NCBI GenBank assembly: GCA_021731045.1
Contig: JAKFYE010000013.1
Location: forward strand, 21,402-85,401
From: Bdellovibrionales bacterium
GTDB taxonomy: Bacteria; Bdellovibrionota; Bdellovibrionia; Bdellovibrionales; JAKFYE01
Direction of reading: 5' to 3'
Length of the DNA stretch: 64,000 nucleotides
This document shows, one piece after another, positions 53,241-63,411 of the stretch. How positions within the stretch are numbered: position 1 is the stretch's first letter; the number at the start of each line of letters is the position of its first letter. Position numbers and translations under genes: made by a program. The notes under the pieces were generated by a model, which saw nothing but the letters and a program-made list of their open reading frames with translations, was not told where the DNA came from and did no database searches.

Positions 53241-53245
53241 TACTC

Positions 53246-53614
53246 CTATAATACTTCAGGCGCTAAAGAGACGATCTTAACGAATGACTTCGCTCTGAGT
53301 TCTCTAGCAACCGGACCAAAAATACGTGTCCCAACAGGCTCATTATCTGCCTTAACCAATACCGCTGAATTATCATCGAAACGAATGTATGTGCCATCTA
53401 AACGGCGCAACTTGCTTTTCGAACGAACGATCACGGCCTTAACAACATCACCCTTCTTCACTTTTGAATTTGGAAGAGCTTCTTTTACCGAGCATACAAT
53501 TACGTCACCGATTGAAGCGTATCGACGTTGAGATCCACCCAACACCTTAATACACATCAACTCACGCGCACCGGAGTTGTCTGCCACTTGTAATCTCGTC
53601 TGCATTTGAATCAT
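53246..53614 (-). CDS. rplN: 50S ribosomal protein L14
   Basis: L14 (122 residues) lies at the subunit interface. [20 protein letters not shown] and [20 protein letters not shown] match the family. It is followed directly by rplE. Confidence 0.97.
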   Translation of the reverse strand: MIQMQTRLQVADNSGARELMCIKVLGGSQRRYASIGDVIVCSVKEALPNSKVKKGDVVKAVIVRSKSKLRRLDGTYIRFDDNSAVLVKADNEPVGTRIFGPVARELRAKSFVKIVSLAPEVL

Positions 53615-53623
53615 AGCAATTCC

Positions 53624-53920
53624 CTACTTAGCCTTTTCTACAACTTTAACTAGCTTCCAACGTTTAGTTTTGCTCAACGGGCGCGATTGAACGATTAAAA
53701 CTTTATCGCCAACCTTTGCTTCATTGCTTTCATCATGGGCTTTAAAAACGGAAGTTCTTTTTACGACTTTTCCGTATTTTTTGTGCATGAGACTTCTCCA
53801 AACCATTACGGAGATTGTCTTTTGCATTTTATCACTGACGACTTCGCCAACGATTTCAAAACGACGGCCTCGATTTTCTTGGCTTTCTTCTGTATTTGTC
53901 GCTTTAGGTGCCATTGTCAT
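53624..53920 (-). CDS. rpsQ: 30S ribosomal protein S17
   Basis: S17 (98 residues; ATG at 53914 would drop two) binds 16S helix 11. The core [20 protein letters not shown] and [20 protein letters not shown] is clear; the N-terminus is extended by about 20 polar residues compared with E. coli. Confidence 0.95.
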   Translation of the reverse strand: MTMAPKATNTEESQENRGRRFEIVGEVVSDKMQKTISVMVWRSLMHKKYGKVVKRTSVFKAHDESNEAKVGDKVLIVQSRPLSKTKRWKLVKVVEKAK

Positions 53921-53926
53921 TTACCT

Positions 53927-54118
53927 CTACTTCGCTAATTTCTGGCTTTGAGCCGTCTTAAGTTTTGCAATATTTCGACGAGTGGCACGGATAGAAATTG
54001 GGCTGCCTAACTGGCCAAGAGCGTTTTTCATTGTGGCTTGAAATAGTTCGCCACGGAGTTCGCGCTCTTTTTTTCTCAATTCGTCGACTGTTAAATCTTT
54101 CACTTCTTGGTACTTCAT
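53927..54118 (-). CDS. rpmC: 50S ribosomal protein L29
   Basis: L29 (63 residues) is helical and lies at the peptide exit. KDLTVDELRKKERELRGELF and ISIRATRRNIAKLKT match. Standard place between rplP and rpsQ. Confidence 0.95.
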   Translation of the reverse strand: MKYQEVKDLTVDELRKKERELRGELFQATMKNALGQLGSPISIRATRRNIAKLKTAQSQKLAK

Positions 54119-54131
54119 AATTCTCCTAAAA

Positions 54132-54539
54132 CTAATCCCGGGCTAAGAAACGCGTTTTTATTGGAAGCTTGTGACTTGCAAGTCTAAAGGCTTCCGACGC
54201 TTGTTCTTTTGTTACACCGTTCATTTCAAATAAAATTCGTCCTGGTCGGATAGATGCCACCCAGTACTCTGGATTTCCTTTTCCGCTACCCATTCGAGTT
54301 TCAGCAGCTTTTTTAGTAATTGGCTTATCTGGAAATATACGGATCCAAACTTTACCACCACGCTTAATAAAACGACTGACAGCAATACGTGAAGCCTCTA
54401 ATTGGCGAGCGGTAATAAAACCGTCTTCTGTCGATTGCAATGCAAAATCTCCAAAAGCCAAAGTGCTACCACGATACGCAAGCCCGCGGCGGCGTCCAGT
54501 GTGAGCTTTTCTATACTTTACTTTTTTAGGACTTAGCAC
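54132..54539 (-). CDS. rplP: 50S ribosomal protein L16
   Basis: L16 (135 residues) organises the A-site region of 23S rRNA. The start is GTG at 54539 with an ideal GAGGAGG at 7 bp, giving the normal N-terminus [18 protein letters not shown]; the longer frame up to 54605 is read within rpsC. It overlaps the rpsC 3' end by 14 bp. [20 protein letters not shown] is diagnostic. Confidence 0.97.
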   Translation of the reverse strand: MLSPKKVKYRKAHTGRRRGLAYRGSTLAFGDFALQSTEDGFITARQLEASRIAVSRFIKRGGKVWIRIFPDKPITKKAAETRMGSGKGNPEYWVASIRPGRILFEMNGVTKEQASEAFRLASHKLPIKTRFLARD

Positions 54540-55191
54540 GTTGAGCCTCCTCAACTTCACGAGCCGACAAAATGTCGCCCTTGTAAACCCAAGCTTTAAC
54601 TCCAATAATTCCGTAAGTTGTTAAAGCTTCAGCTGTTCCATAATCAATATCTGCACGAAGAGTGTGAAGAGGTACGCTCTTCTCTGTGTACCACTCGGAA
54701 CGTGCGATGTCGGCGCCATCTAGACGACCACCAACTTGTACTTTTACTCCACGAACCCCACCACGAATCGCAGCTTGGATCGCTTTTTTCATAGCTCGGC
54801 GCCATGAAATACGTTTTTCGATTTGAATCGCAACGTTTTCTGCAATCAAAGTTGCATCGATATCTGGCTTACGCACTTCTTGAATATTCAAGAAGACTTC
54901 GTTTGTTGTCAGTTTTTGTACATCGGCTTTTAAGGTGTCGATTCCCGAACCTTTTTTACCAATGACAACACCTGGACGTGCCGTAGAAATGATAATTTTA
55001 ATTTTGTTAGCAGCACGTTCCATTTCGATCTTGGCAACACCCGCGTGTCGCAATTTTTCTTTTAGGTATTTACGAAGTTTAATATCTTCGTGAAGGTTAA
55101 GAGCATAGTTCTTTCCCTTCGCATACCAGCGAGAATCCCAAGTTCTAATGACGCCAACTCTAAGCCCGACCGGGTTAACCTTTTGTCCCAC
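54526..55191 (-). CDS. rpsC: 30S ribosomal protein S3
   Basis: S3 (221 residues) lies at mRNA entry. [20 protein letters not shown], the KH-type loop [20 protein letters not shown] and [15 protein letters not shown] are diagnostic. Standard place between rplV and rplP. Confidence 0.97.
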   Translation of the reverse strand: MGQKVNPVGLRVGVIRTWDSRWYAKGKNYALNLHEDIKLRKYLKEKLRHAGVAKIEMERAANKIKIIISTARPGVVIGKKGSGIDTLKADVQKLTTNEVFLNIQEVRKPDIDATLIAENVAIQIEKRISWRRAMKKAIQAAIRGGVRGVKVQVGGRLDGADIARSEWYTEKSVPLHTLRADIDYGTAEALTTYGIIGVKAWVYKGDILSAREVEEAQRAKS

Positions 55192-55196
55192 TCGAA

Positions 55197-55535
55197 TTAC
55201 CTCTCATCCAATACAAGGTTGATGTGACTTGTCTTTTTTCTAATCTCAGCAGCACGACCTTGAGCACGCGGTGTAAAGCGCTTCAACACGGGGCCGGCAT
55301 CTACATAAATCGTTTTTACATAAAGGTTATCAATATCGATGACCTTTTTTTGTTCTGCGTTTGCTACCGCAGATTTAATTAACTTTTGAATGAGCCCTGA
55401 CGATTTCTTATTCAGAAACTTCAAAGTTTTAAGAGCTTCATTCACGTCTTTGCCACGAACTAAATCCGCAACTAATCGTGCCTTTTGGGCCCCTACTCTT
55501 GTGTATCTCAACATCGCTTTTACTTCCATCGCCAA
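55197..55535 (-). CDS. rplV: 50S ribosomal protein L22
   Basis: L22 (112 residues) lines the exit tunnel. [20 protein letters not shown] and [20 protein letters not shown] match. Two ATG codons at the start are in frame (55535 and 55529). Confidence 0.96.
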   Translation of the reverse strand: MAMEVKAMLRYTRVGAQKARLVADLVRGKDVNEALKTLKFLNKKSSGLIQKLIKSAVANAEQKKVIDIDNLYVKTIYVDAGPVLKRFTPRAQGRAAEIRKKTSHINLVLDER

Positions 55536-55539
55536 CCTC

Positions 55540-55824
55540 TTACTTCGTCACCGGAGTTGCTACTTTTTTTGCCGAATGACCTGAAAACTGTCGTGTAGGT
55601 GAGAATTCACCAAATTTATGACCGATCATATTCTCAGTCACATATACCGGAACAAACTTTTTACCATTATAAACGGCAAAAGTAAGCCCTACACAATCAG
55701 GCACGATCACAGATCTGCGAGACCATGTCTTGATAACTTTTTTGTCGCCACCTTTAACGGCAGCATCAATTTTTTTCACCAAGTGATGATCTACAAATGG
55801 TCCTTTTTTTATCGAACGACCCAC
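55540..55824 (-). CDS. rpsS: 30S ribosomal protein S19
   Basis: S19 (94 residues) lies in the 30S head. [20 protein letters not shown] and [37 protein letters not shown] match. Confidence 0.97.
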   Translation of the reverse strand: MGRSIKKGPFVDHHLVKKIDAAVKGGDKKVIKTWSRRSVIVPDCVGLTFAVYNGKKFVPVYVTENMIGHKFGEFSPTRQFSGHSAKKVATPVTK

Positions 55825-55835
55825 GCTATCTCCTA

Positions 55836-56654
55836 TTACTTACGACGTTTTACAATAAACTTGTCAGTACGTTTATTATGTCTTGTCTTATATCCCTTAC
55901 AAGGTTGTCCCCACGGAGTAACGGGATGATGCCCTTTACCCACGCCTTCACCACCACCGAGTGGGTGATCAACCGGGTTCATCGCTTGTCCACGGACAAC
56001 TGGGCGATGACCTTTCCAACGGTTACGACCTGCTTTACCAATACTAATATTTTCGTTATCGGTGTTTCCAACTTGCCCGATCGTTGCACGGCAACGACCT
56101 AGAACTTGTCGAACTTCACCCGATGGCATTCTTACTAAACAATATTCGCCTTCTTTAGAAACTAAAGATGCTTGCCCGCCAGCTCCACGACATACTTGCG
56201 CGCCTTTTCCAGGACGAAGCTCGATGTTGTGAATGACAGTTCCAACCGGAATTTTTTCGAGAGGCAACGAGTTGCCTGGTTTAATATCCGCGGTATCGCT
56301 TGAAATAACCGAATCACCAACAGTTAAACCGATTGGCGCTACGATATAAGCTTTGCGACCGTCAGTGTAATGCAAGAGTGCTATACGAGCTGTTCTATTT
56401 GGATCGTATTCAATTGCCGCAACTGTTGCCGGTACATCTGTTATCAACCGTTTGAAATCAATCACGCGGTAACGACGCTTGTGTCCGCCACCTTTTTGCC
56501 ACATAGAAATTTGACCGTGATTGCTTCGTCCGCCATTTTTGCTTAATTTTTCTGTTAATGACTTTTCTGGAGTCGATTTTGTGATCTCAGAGAAATCATA
56601 CCCCGTCATTCCACGGCGACTTTGGGTATATGGATTATACGTTTTGATTCCCAT
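55836..56654 (-). CDS. rplB: 50S ribosomal protein L2
   Basis: L2 (272 residues) lies near the peptidyl transferase centre. [40 protein letters not shown] and [20 protein letters not shown] are diagnostic, with the conserved His in the last. Confidence 0.98.
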   Translation of the reverse strand: MGIKTYNPYTQSRRGMTGYDFSEITKSTPEKSLTEKLSKNGGRSNHGQISMWQKGGGHKRRYRVIDFKRLITDVPATVAAIEYDPNRTARIALLHYTDGRKAYIVAPIGLTVGDSVISSDTADIKPGNSLPLEKIPVGTVIHNIELRPGKGAQVCRGAGGQASLVSKEGEYCLVRMPSGEVRQVLGRCRATIGQVGNTDNENISIGKAGRNRWKGHRPVVRGQAMNPVDHPLGGGEGVGKGHHPVTPWGQPCKGYKTRHNKRTDKFIVKRRK

Positions 56655-56659
56655 GGTGA

Positions 56660-56935
56660 TTACGCCCCTTCAAACAGTGCGATTTTTTCGCCTGCTGCTA
56701 CTTTTACAAGAGCCTTCTTCCAATACTTAACTTTAGTAAGTCTTGCTCCTGCTCTTTTTTGACGGCTGCGGCAGTTCATGGTGCGAACACCAACAACTTT
56801 TACGCCAAACGCTTTTTCTACAGCCTTTTTAATTTCTGTTTTGTCAGATTTAACATCAACTTCAAATGCATACGTATTTACGGTTGAGTGAACTGTGTTT
56901 TTTTCTGTAACAAGTGGTCGTCTAATAATGTTCAT
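56660..56935 (-). CDS. rplW: 50S ribosomal protein L23
   Basis: L23 (91 residues) is the exit-site docking point for trigger factor and [23 protein letters not shown] and [20 protein letters not shown] match. Confidence 0.96.
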   Translation of the reverse strand: MNIIRRPLVTEKNTVHSTVNTYAFEVDVKSDKTEIKKAVEKAFGVKVVGVRTMNCRSRQKRAGARLTKVKYWKKALVKVAAGEKIALFEGA

Positions 56936-56936
56936 T

Positions 56937-57560
56937 TTATTTTACCCCACAACGAGCTACGATTTTATCGAGGCTACTTTCAGTGACGATAGCCGTATCG
57001 TATTTCAAAAGATCAAATACGTTAATGCCTTCAACACCGTAGTATCTGTAGCTTTCAAGATTGCGAGCTGCACGCTTAAACGCTACGTCTTCTTTTGCAT
57101 CGACAAGAACGGCTTTCTTCACGCCGAACTTCTTAAGCTGAGTTAGCAATTCTTTTGTTTTTCCACCAGATTCCATATCGCTCACAACAAAGAATTTTCC
57201 GTTTTGAGCCAAATATGAAAGTGCTGTTTTAAGTCCGGCTTGTTTTACTTTTTGAGGAAGTTTGTAAGAGTAATCGCGAGGAGTTGGACCGAAAAGAACA
57301 GCTCCACCTGGCATTAAAGGAGAACGGCTTGAACCTTGACGGGCATTACCTGTTCCTTTTTGTTTGAATGGCTTTTTACCACCACCGCTAACTTCCGCAC
57401 GAGTTTTCGCTTTATGCGTACCCGAACGGCGAGAAGCTAACTGCCACTTTACAACTTCTTGAAGAAGATCTTTACGCAAAGGCTTTTCGAAAACCTCTGG
57501 GTTCAATTCAACTTCTTTAACTTTCTTTTTTGACCAATCGGTCACTGTTGCTGTTGCCAT
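56937..57560 (-). CDS. rplD: 50S ribosomal protein L4
   Basis: L4 (207 residues) lines the exit tunnel, and in E. coli represses the S10 operon. The loop RSGTHKAKTRAEVSGGGKKP and GTGNARQGSSRSPLMPGGAV are diagnostic. It starts 2 bp after the rplC stop. Confidence 0.97.
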   Translation of the reverse strand: MATATVTDWSKKKVKEVELNPEVFEKPLRKDLLQEVVKWQLASRRSGTHKAKTRAEVSGGGKKPFKQKGTGNARQGSSRSPLMPGGAVLFGPTPRDYSYKLPQKVKQAGLKTALSYLAQNGKFFVVSDMESGGKTKELLTQLKKFGVKKAVLVDAKEDVAFKRAARNLESYRYYGVEGINVFDLLKYDTAIVTESSLDKIVARCGVK

Positions 57561-57562
57561 AA

Positions 57563-58243
57563 CTACTCTTTCACAATCTTAACGAGTGATTGATACGCGC
57601 CGGGAACTGGTCCCTTTACCATAACAACGCTCTCGCTTGGAATTACGTCTACGATTTGCACATTCTTTACTGTGATATTGCGATCGCCCATGTGACCTGG
57701 AAGTTTACGACCTGGCTTTACTCGGCCTGGCCATGTACGACAACCCATTGAACCGGGTTGACGATGAAACTTGGATCCGTGAGCGGCTGGCCCACCATGA
57801 TGTCCGTGTCTTTTAATAACACCTTGGAAGCCTTTTCCTTTTGAACGAGCGGTAAGGCTGACAACGTCACCCTTTACCAAGCTCTCTAAAGCGACTTTTT
57901 GGCCGACAGTAATTCCGTCTGGAATTTCTTGACGAAGCTCTTTAGTGAAAAGTGCACCGTTTTCAAATTTAGCAGCTTTCAATCTGCTGGCTTGAGCTTT
58001 GATTGCGTTTTTCGCTTTCTTAGCACCTGAAGCCACTTGAACGGCTGTGTATCCATCTTTTTCTTTGGTTTTAATTTGAGAAACATACCAATTGTCGTAT
58101 TTCAAAAGTGTAACGGGAATAGCTTCGCCATTTTCGTACACGGTTGACATTCCGACTTTGAATGCAAAGAGACCTTTGAGGTTGATCTCGTTTGAAGAAG
58201 TTGATGATGTTTCTTGAGCTTGTGGCTCAACTGTTTCGCTCAT
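57563..58243 (-). CDS. rplC: 50S ribosomal protein L3
   Basis: L3 (226 residues) is an early 23S binder. A polar N-terminal extension of about 20 residues (Ser/Thr/Gln-rich) precedes LKGLFAFKVGMSTVYENGEA. GFQGVIKRHGHHGGPAAHGS and GSMGCRTWPGRVKPGRKLPG are diagnostic. Confidence 0.97.
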   Translation of the reverse strand: MSETVEPQAQETSSTSSNEINLKGLFAFKVGMSTVYENGEAIPVTLLKYDNWYVSQIKTKEKDGYTAVQVASGAKKAKNAIKAQASRLKAAKFENGALFTKELRQEIPDGITVGQKVALESLVKGDVVSLTARSKGKGFQGVIKRHGHHGGPAAHGSKFHRQPGSMGCRTWPGRVKPGRKLPGHMGDRNITVKNVQIVDVIPSESVVMVKGPVPGAYQSLVKIVKE

Positions 58244-58256
58244 GACTTACTCCCGC

Positions 58257-58574
58257 TTATACTGCACTTAATTTAATTTCAACATCCACACCAGCAGAGA
58301 GGTCGAGTTTCATGAGCTGGTCGACAGTTTGCTGAGAAGGTTCAAGAATATCGAGCATGCGCTTGTGAGTGCGAATCTCGAATTGCTCTCGTGACTTCTT
58401 ATCTACGTGTGGAGAACGGAGAACCGTATAACGATTGATTCTTGTTGGCAAGGGAATAGGACCTACAACTTTCGCTCCTGTTCGTCTTGCGGTATCCACG
58501 ATTTCTTTCGTAGATTGATCAAGTAGTTTGTGATCAAACGCCTTCAATCGAATTCGAATCTTTTGACTTTGCAT
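58257..58574 (-). CDS. rpsJ: 30S ribosomal protein S10
   Basis: S10 (105 residues) is a head protein and, with NusB, a transcription antitermination factor. The ATG at 58574, after GAGAGAG, gives the normal [20 protein letters not shown]; the longer start at 58607 is not conserved. [20 protein letters not shown] is diagnostic. It is the first gene of the S10 unit. Confidence 0.97.
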   Translation of the reverse strand: MQSQKIRIRLKAFDHKLLDQSTKEIVDTARRTGAKVVGPIPLPTRINRYTVLRSPHVDKKSREQFEIRTHKRMLDILEPSQQTVDQLMKLDLSAGVDVEIKLSAV

Positions 58575-58592
58575 ACGTCTCTCTCGCTGTTT

Positions 58593-58617
58593 GAGCGACG
58601 ACACCATGTCATCGCTC
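58593..58617 (-). promoter_or_regulatory. Leader hairpin of the S10 unit
   Basis: GAGCGA and TCGCTC pair, with GA/TC inside past a mismatch, around a seven-base loop, 19 bp before the rpsJ ATG. It would be within the mRNA leader if the promoter at 58659-58687 is used. A role in control or processing is possible but unproven. Confidence 0.4.
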
Positions 58618-58658
58618 GAAATTTTATCAAGCTCTTATCAGCTCAAATATTTGATTTT

Positions 58659-58687
58659 ATTATGAAAACGGTGCCGTTGATTTTGAA
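58659..58687 (-). promoter_or_regulatory. Candidate sigma70-like promoter of the S10 unit
   Basis: On the minus strand TTCAAA (58682-58687) and CATAAT (58659-58664) are 17 bp apart. A start near 58652 would give a leader of about 80 nt to rpsJ. A TTGACA at 58743-58748 lies further upstream but has no good -10 partner. Confidence 0.5.
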
Positions 58688-58764
58688 TAAACGAACGCCT
58701 TTATCATTTAAAGACGGAAATATGCACGGAGTTGCGTCTACTTGTCAATCATTTGAAATGGCAA

Positions 58765-60864
58765 TTATATGCGACCCAATTTTTGAAGAATTTCAGTTTG
58801 GATTTTAGGAGGCAAAATCTCATAGTGACTGACTTCTAAAGTGAAAGTCGCGCGTCCTTGGCTGATGGAGCGTACATCTGTGGAGTAGCCAAACATGGTG
58901 GCGAGCGGAACTTCTCCCTTTACGACTTGAACGTTGCCACGAGGCGCCATGCTGAGGACCTTGCCTCGACGACTGTTAAGATCGGCGATCACATTCCCCA
59001 TAAAGTCATCGGGAACTACGATTTCAATCTTTGCGACGGGCTCCATAAGCTGGGGATTGGCTTGGCGAGCGGCTTCGCGGAAGGCAATGGAAGCCGCAAT
59101 TTTATACGCCACTTCTTCTGAATCGGTCTCGTGAAGGGTTGCCGAGAGAAGAGTGGCCTGGATATCCATCATTTGGTAACCGGCAACGGGGCCGTTCTCC
59201 ATGGACTCCTTACAGCCTTGCTCAATCGCCGCAATGTAAGTTTTAGGAAATTTTGGATCATTGAATGCGTTCTTAAATAAGAAGCCAGCTCCTCGATCTC
59301 GTGGCTGAAGTTCAATCCAACATTGACCATACTGACCAGCGCCAGGCACTTGGCGAATGAATTTTCCCTCAGCTTTTGTTTTTTGCAGAATACATTCTTT
59401 ATACGAAACCTGAGGGGCACCCTTGTTAACTTTAAGTTTAAATTCGCGATCCATACGATCGGTGATGATATCGAGGTGGAGCTCTCCCATCCCGCTAATG
59501 AGCTGCTGGCCAGAATCTGGATCTATGCGAACGCTAAAGGAAGGGTCTTCTTGAGACAAACGCTCAAGTGCCGCTTTAAGCTTATCGCCATCGGCTGAAG
59601 ACTTGGCTTCAATCGCCATCGAAATAACCGGAACCGGAAAACCAATAGCTTCAAGGCGAACCGGGCGCTTCGTATCGCAAAGAGTGTTGCCGGTAAATGT
59701 CAGCTTCATACCGACGGCCGCGCCGATATCGCCAGCTTTTAAGAGTTTAATGTCTTCGCGAGAATTGGCGTGCATTTTTACGATGCGACCAATGCGCTCT
59801 TTTTTTCCGCTGGTGGAATTGAGCAGATAACTGCCCTCTCCCATTGTGCCGGAATATACGCGTAAATATGTGAGACTTCCCGCAAACGGATCACTCGCCA
59901 CTTTGAATGCGAGCGCTACGAGCGGCTCTTCGAAATCGGCATGACACTCAACTTGGTTTTCAGGTTTTTCGGGATCGACTCCCACCATTGGAGGAACATC
60001 GAGTGGGCTGGGTAAAAAATCGATCACGGCATCTAAGAGTTGCTGCACACCTTTATTTTTAAAAGAGGCCCCACAAAGAACCGGAAAAGCTTTTTGCTTT
60101 AATGTGGCAGCTCGAAGTGTTTTTTTAAGATCGTCGACAGGAATTTCTTCGCCGCCCAAATATCTTTCCATCAAAGCATCATCAAATTCGATAATTTTTT
60201 CGATCAATTGATTGCGGCGGGTTTTGGCTTCGTCTTCATATTCTGAAGGAACATCTTCGATTTCAAATTTCGCATCGATGTCGCTTGCGTGCCAGACGAA
60301 GGCTTTGTTAGTAAGAAGATCTACGAAACCCTTAAAATTTTCTTCAGCACCAATAGGCAAATGCATCGCGATCGGGTTCGCTCCCAATTTTTCTACGATA
60401 GACGCTACGGACATATCGTAATCGGCACCGACACGATCCATTTTATTTACAAAACATATGCGCGGGACTTTATATTTATCACCTTGCCGCCACACCGTTT
60501 CGGATTGTGGCTCCACACCATTCACGGCATCAAAAACGGCAATCGCGCCGTCGAGAACTCTCAAAGATCTTTCCACTTCGATCGTGAAATCCACGTGCCC
60601 CGGAGTATCGATGATATTAATGCGATGGTTTTTCCACGCGCAGGTGGTGGCGGCTGCGGTGATCGTAATTCCGCGTTCTTGCTCTTGCTCCATCCAATCC
60701 ATAGTGGCCGCGCCATCGTGAACTTCGCCAACTTTATAATTCTTGCCAGTAAAATAAAGGATACGCTCTGTGGTCGTGGTTTTGCCCGCATCAATGTGCG
60801 CCATGATCCCGATATTACGGGTGAATTGAAGCTCTTCTTTTGTTTGCGGGTCCATGAACGACAT
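58765..60864 (-). CDS. fusA: Elongation factor G
   Basis: The 699-residue GTPase drives translocation and ribosome recycling. Nucleotide-binding motifs are [26 protein letters not shown] and NKMDR; the switch sequence [14 protein letters not shown] and the C-terminal domain IV/V motifs ([32 protein letters not shown]) are intact. rpsL and rpsG do not precede it and tuf does not follow, so the str operon is dispersed. It is divergent from a TonB-like gene. Confidence 0.97.
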   Translation of the reverse strand: MSFMDPQTKEELQFTRNIGIMAHIDAGKTTTTERILYFTGKNYKVGEVHDGAATMDWMEQEQERGITITAAATTCAWKNHRINIIDTPGHVDFTIEVERSLRVLDGAIAVFDAVNGVEPQSETVWRQGDKYKVPRICFVNKMDRVGADYDMSVASIVEKLGANPIAMHLPIGAEENFKGFVDLLTNKAFVWHASDIDAKFEIEDVPSEYEDEAKTRRNQLIEKIIEFDDALMERYLGGEEIPVDDLKKTLRAATLKQKAFPVLCGASFKNKGVQQLLDAVIDFLPSPLDVPPMVGVDPEKPENQVECHADFEEPLVALAFKVASDPFAGSLTYLRVYSGTMGEGSYLLNSTSGKKERIGRIVKMHANSREDIKLLKAGDIGAAVGMKLTFTGNTLCDTKRPVRLEAIGFPVPVISMAIEAKSSADGDKLKAALERLSQEDPSFSVRIDPDSGQQLISGMGELHLDIITDRMDREFKLKVNKGAPQVSYKECILQKTKAEGKFIRQVPGAGQYGQCWIELQPRDRGAGFLFKNAFNDPKFPKTYIAAIEQGCKESMENGPVAGYQMMDIQATLLSATLHETDSEEVAYKIAASIAFREAARQANPQLMEPVAKIEIVVPDDFMGNVIADLNSRRGKVLSMAPRGNVQVVKGEVPLATMFGYSTDVRSISQGRATFTLEVSHYEILPPKIQTEILQKLGRI

Positions 60865-60914
60865 TTGATATTGCCTTTAATTCAAAACTTGAACGAAGAT
60901 AACAAATAAATCGA

Positions 60915-60937
60915 CAAAAGGTAGGCCGTACCTTTTG
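60915..60937. promoter_or_regulatory. Perfect hairpin/dyad in the fusA-TonB divergent gap
   Basis: CAAAAGGTA and TACCTTTTG are exact 9-bp arms around GGCCG, lying 28 bp upstream of the TTG start at 60965 and 51 bp from the fusA ATG. Its symmetric place between divergent genes fits a shared operator or a leader stem. Confidence 0.4.
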
Positions 60938-60964
60938 CGGCTGCGATGCGTTGTTGGAGAACAC

Positions 60965-61801
60965 TTGAAGATTAAATTTCTTCGACCCTATTTAGGTTCC
61001 TTCTTACTTCATGCCTTCATTATTTTTCTGCTTTTTTACGTGAAACCTTTGAGTGTGAAGACCGAACCGGAGTCTAAAACCGAAATCTTAATTCTTGAAA
61101 ACAAACCTGGCTCTCCGCAAGGGTCTCGCGGCTCTACCATTGGCAAAAAATCTCACGCGAAAATTCCTCGAGCGTTTCTTCCTAAGTGGGATACGAATTA
61201 TCTCTCGGGACTTACTGTGGCCTCAGGTCAAGGCGGCCGAACAGGTATCCTGATGCCTTTCGGACACGGCAGTGGGGATCTTGGCAAACTGGCACAATTT
61301 ACGATCTACGATGTGCTCTACAAAAATATCGACGAGCTATTGGTTTTTCCTTCTGTATTGGCTGCAAACAAAATGGAAGGGGTTGTCAACGTTCAGACTT
61401 TTTTAAAAGACTCCGGTGAGATCGACTGGGAAAAATTTAAAATCACCGGCGGCAACGAATACTTTCAAATTTATATCTTACGCGTTTTAAAAACCGTTTT
61501 TGCTCGTCCACTCCGACAAGAATACCGAAAACGTATTCCGACGGCCTTACCGCTAGATATGTCTTTTTCTTTTGTGATCGGCGAAAACGGCGAAAAAATC
61601 GTAAATGATCGAAAGAAATTTATCATGGGCCACGTTTTAGGTTTTTATAAAAACAGTCATCAATCGATGATGCAATGGAAGTTTGGCCCTCTTATGGGAA
61701 TGCTTCCACTCCCGTCAGTGAATGTTAATTTAGGTTGGATCTACGATAAAATCCAAGGCGACGATCCCCTCGCCAAATTTATGTCTGAGAATAAGCTTTG
61801 A
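60965..61801 (+). CDS. TonB-like protein
   Basis: The 278-residue protein begins at TTG 60965 after GGAGA (an earlier TTG at 60935 lies in the dyad). A hydrophobic anchor (YLGSFLLHAFIIFLLFYV) is followed by a Pro/Ser/Gly-rich linker and a C-terminal strand-helix-strand domain (EGVVNVQTFLKDSGEIDWEK, then ILRVLKTVFARPL) as in TonB C-termini. It may energise an outer-membrane receptor, but ExbB/ExbD are not in the window. Architecture matches the protein at 821 but sequence identity looks low. Confidence 0.55.
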   Translation: MKIKFLRPYLGSFLLHAFIIFLLFYVKPLSVKTEPESKTEILILENKPGSPQGSRGSTIGKKSHAKIPRAFLPKWDTNYLSGLTVASGQGGRTGILMPFGHGSGDLGKLAQFTIYDVLYKNIDELLVFPSVLAANKMEGVVNVQTFLKDSGEIDWEKFKITGGNEYFQIYILRVLKTVFARPLRQEYRKRIPTALPLDMSFSFVIGENGEKIVNDRKKFIMGHVLGFYKNSHQSMMQWKFGPLMGMLPLPSVNVNLGWIYDKIQGDDPLAKFMSENKL

Positions 61802-61830
61802 GAATTTGGTCGTGAGTTCTAAAACTGTTG

Positions 61831-61846
61831 GGCAAGTCAACTTGCC
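61831..61846. repeat. Short palindrome after the TonB-like gene
   Basis: GGCAAGT / CA / ACTTGCC is a perfect 7-bp dyad 29 bp after the stop, without a T run. It may be a minor operator or a weak RNA stem. Confidence 0.3.
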
Positions 61847-61953
61847 GCAGGTCATATCATCAGCGAGTTCACTCTCATAAAATGAAATTAAAAAGAGTGG
61901 CATATGAGCAACAACTTAATCTTGCTCAGGTATCTGATTTTAATAATTAATGC

Positions 61954-62721
61954 CTAGTATCGTTCCCATGATATCGTCAACAATGCTGTCGGCAGAATCC
62001 TGCTATCACTTCGCATGTTAAATGGTGAGTGAAGAGCTTGCACCATAAAATCTGCGACAATAGATTCTTTTTTCTCACTTGTCCCCATGGGAAAACTTTT
62101 AGAGTATCCACCAAATATCCCAGGAATAAAATCACTACGTTTAGTAATTTCACTTTCATTTCTCGGTCTACCGGGAACTTCGAAAGATACAGATAAAGTA
62201 CCGTAAATGAGACGAGGACCAAAGTAGATCAAGTCTGTTTTGGTCGTACGAATTCCATAGCTTTGAGATAAAGTAGCACCGTAGAAACTCTGACTTTTCT
62301 TTTCATAGTCATCGGCAAGTGTTGAATCCGCTTGTGAATCCCACTTAGCAGAAGAGCTGCCTGAAGAAATTAATCCGATAGACGTTGTAGTTAAGGTTGA
62401 TTCATCGTCGTACCACATATATCTAACTCGGGCGTTTAGCAAAAGCGGTGGACCATTTGCGATGAAAAAAATCCCACCACCTAATTCAAATCTTTTTCCT
62501 AATCCCCAAAAAACACTTGGAGTTAAGTCCCACTGCTCCTTGTATTGATCGCCTCCAGAGAAAGTATTCGGGGCATAAGTTGGATCGTGAGCAACACCAA
62601 TGGAAGATTCGAAACGATTAGTTCCGCTTGGAGCAATTTCAGGTCTTTCAGAAACCGTAAGGCAACCGCCCAAAACAAGCGACAAGAAAAGAAGTAAGAA
62701 CGCGCCTATACACCTATGCAT
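61954..62721 (-). CDS. Lipoprotein with barrel-like domain
   Basis: The 255-residue protein has a lipoprotein signal (CIGAFLLLFLSLVLGGC; lipobox LGGC, Cys about residue 20). The rest is strand-rich (FWGLGKRFELGGGIFFI, ARVRYMWYDDESTLTTTS, IYFGPRLIYGTLSVSFE) and ends ALLTISWERY, resembling a transport/outer-membrane beta-barrel chain. Attachment would be to the outer membrane. I recognise no family. Confidence 0.68.
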   Translation of the reverse strand: MHRCIGAFLLLFLSLVLGGCLTVSERPEIAPSGTNRFESSIGVAHDPTYAPNTFSGGDQYKEQWDLTPSVFWGLGKRFELGGGIFFIANGPPLLLNARVRYMWYDDESTLTTTSIGLISSGSSSAKWDSQADSTLADDYEKKSQSFYGATLSQSYGIRTTKTDLIYFGPRLIYGTLSVSFEVPGRPRNESEITKRSDFIPGIFGGYSKSFPMGTSEKKESIVADFMVQALHSPFNMRSDSRILPTALLTISWERY

Positions 62722-62894
62722 CTAACGATTTTTTCAGAAATATCTCAACTGAGTCAATGAACATTGTTGATTAATACCAATGCCTTCAAGGCAAGCTTTG
62801 GCTCGAAAAGCGTGTGGTATAAAAAAGCCGCTTTGGGAGCAGCTCTTCAGACAATTACTTTTAAATGACCATTACGCAATGTAAATACTGGTGT

Positions 62895-63287
62895 TTATTT
62901 TTTGCAGGGTAATTCGTCTTCAAACTCTCTGTCGCTGGCATCCAAGCCAAAGAAAGCGGAATACCGCGGATCATCTGTGTTGATTAAGAAAATAGTCGGA
63001 TTGTTGTTTTCTAAATCAACAAAAAATGCGTCGAAGTTTTTAATATTATATTTATCCGCTAATGGCTGAACACGCATGAGGTAATAATCTTTTGTCATTT
63101 GATCGGCATTGTTAATATCCACGAACTCCCATGACGCCTCATCGCCGTTAATTTGATCTACAAAAGACACTTGTTGGGTTTCAATTTGGAGTTTGAACTC
63201 ATGATAGAAGCACGTGTAAGACGTGTTCGCGGCCTGGGCTAGATGACTTACAAAAAACAAAGACGCTAAAGATATCAGAAAGTGCAT
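62895..63287 (-). CDS. Small secreted protein of unknown function
   Basis: The 130-residue protein starts at ATG 63287 after GGAGG at 5 bp, preferred over a frame start at 63308. The signal peptide (MHFLISLASLFFVSHLAQAA) is followed by an acidic domain with two Cys (SYTCFYHEFK near the start and the C-terminal DELPCKK), probably one disulfide. No family recognised. Confidence 0.68.
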   Translation of the reverse strand: MHFLISLASLFFVSHLAQAANTSYTCFYHEFKLQIETQQVSFVDQINGDEASWEFVDINNADQMTKDYYLMRVQPLADKYNIKNFDAFFVDLENNNPTIFLINTDDPRYSAFFGLDASDREFEDELPCKK

Positions 63288-63411
63288 AGATCCTCCGTTA
63301 AAAGCCAACGCTAAATTGAATCAAGATTGTAGTCAATTTTATTGATTTTCTACTTTTAACTGATCCGTTCACAAGCAAGTTAATATCAAAAATATGTTCA
63401 TTCGCAAAACA

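Noticed and set aside
54540..54605. Longer rplP N-terminus from 54605
   Set aside because: The GTG at 54539 has an ideal Shine-Dalgarno and gives the conserved L16 N-terminus; the extension is only the rpsC sequence in another frame.
58530..58808. Plus-strand ORF across the rpsJ-fusA gap
   Set aside because: It overlaps both genes on the opposite strand and has no family similarity.
60289..60909. 206-codon plus-strand ORF antisense to fusA
   Set aside because: A shadow of the fusA codon pattern; no start signal or family.
61881..61949. 22-codon ORF before the lipoprotein stop
   Set aside because: No Shine-Dalgarno and no sign of selection; too short to support.
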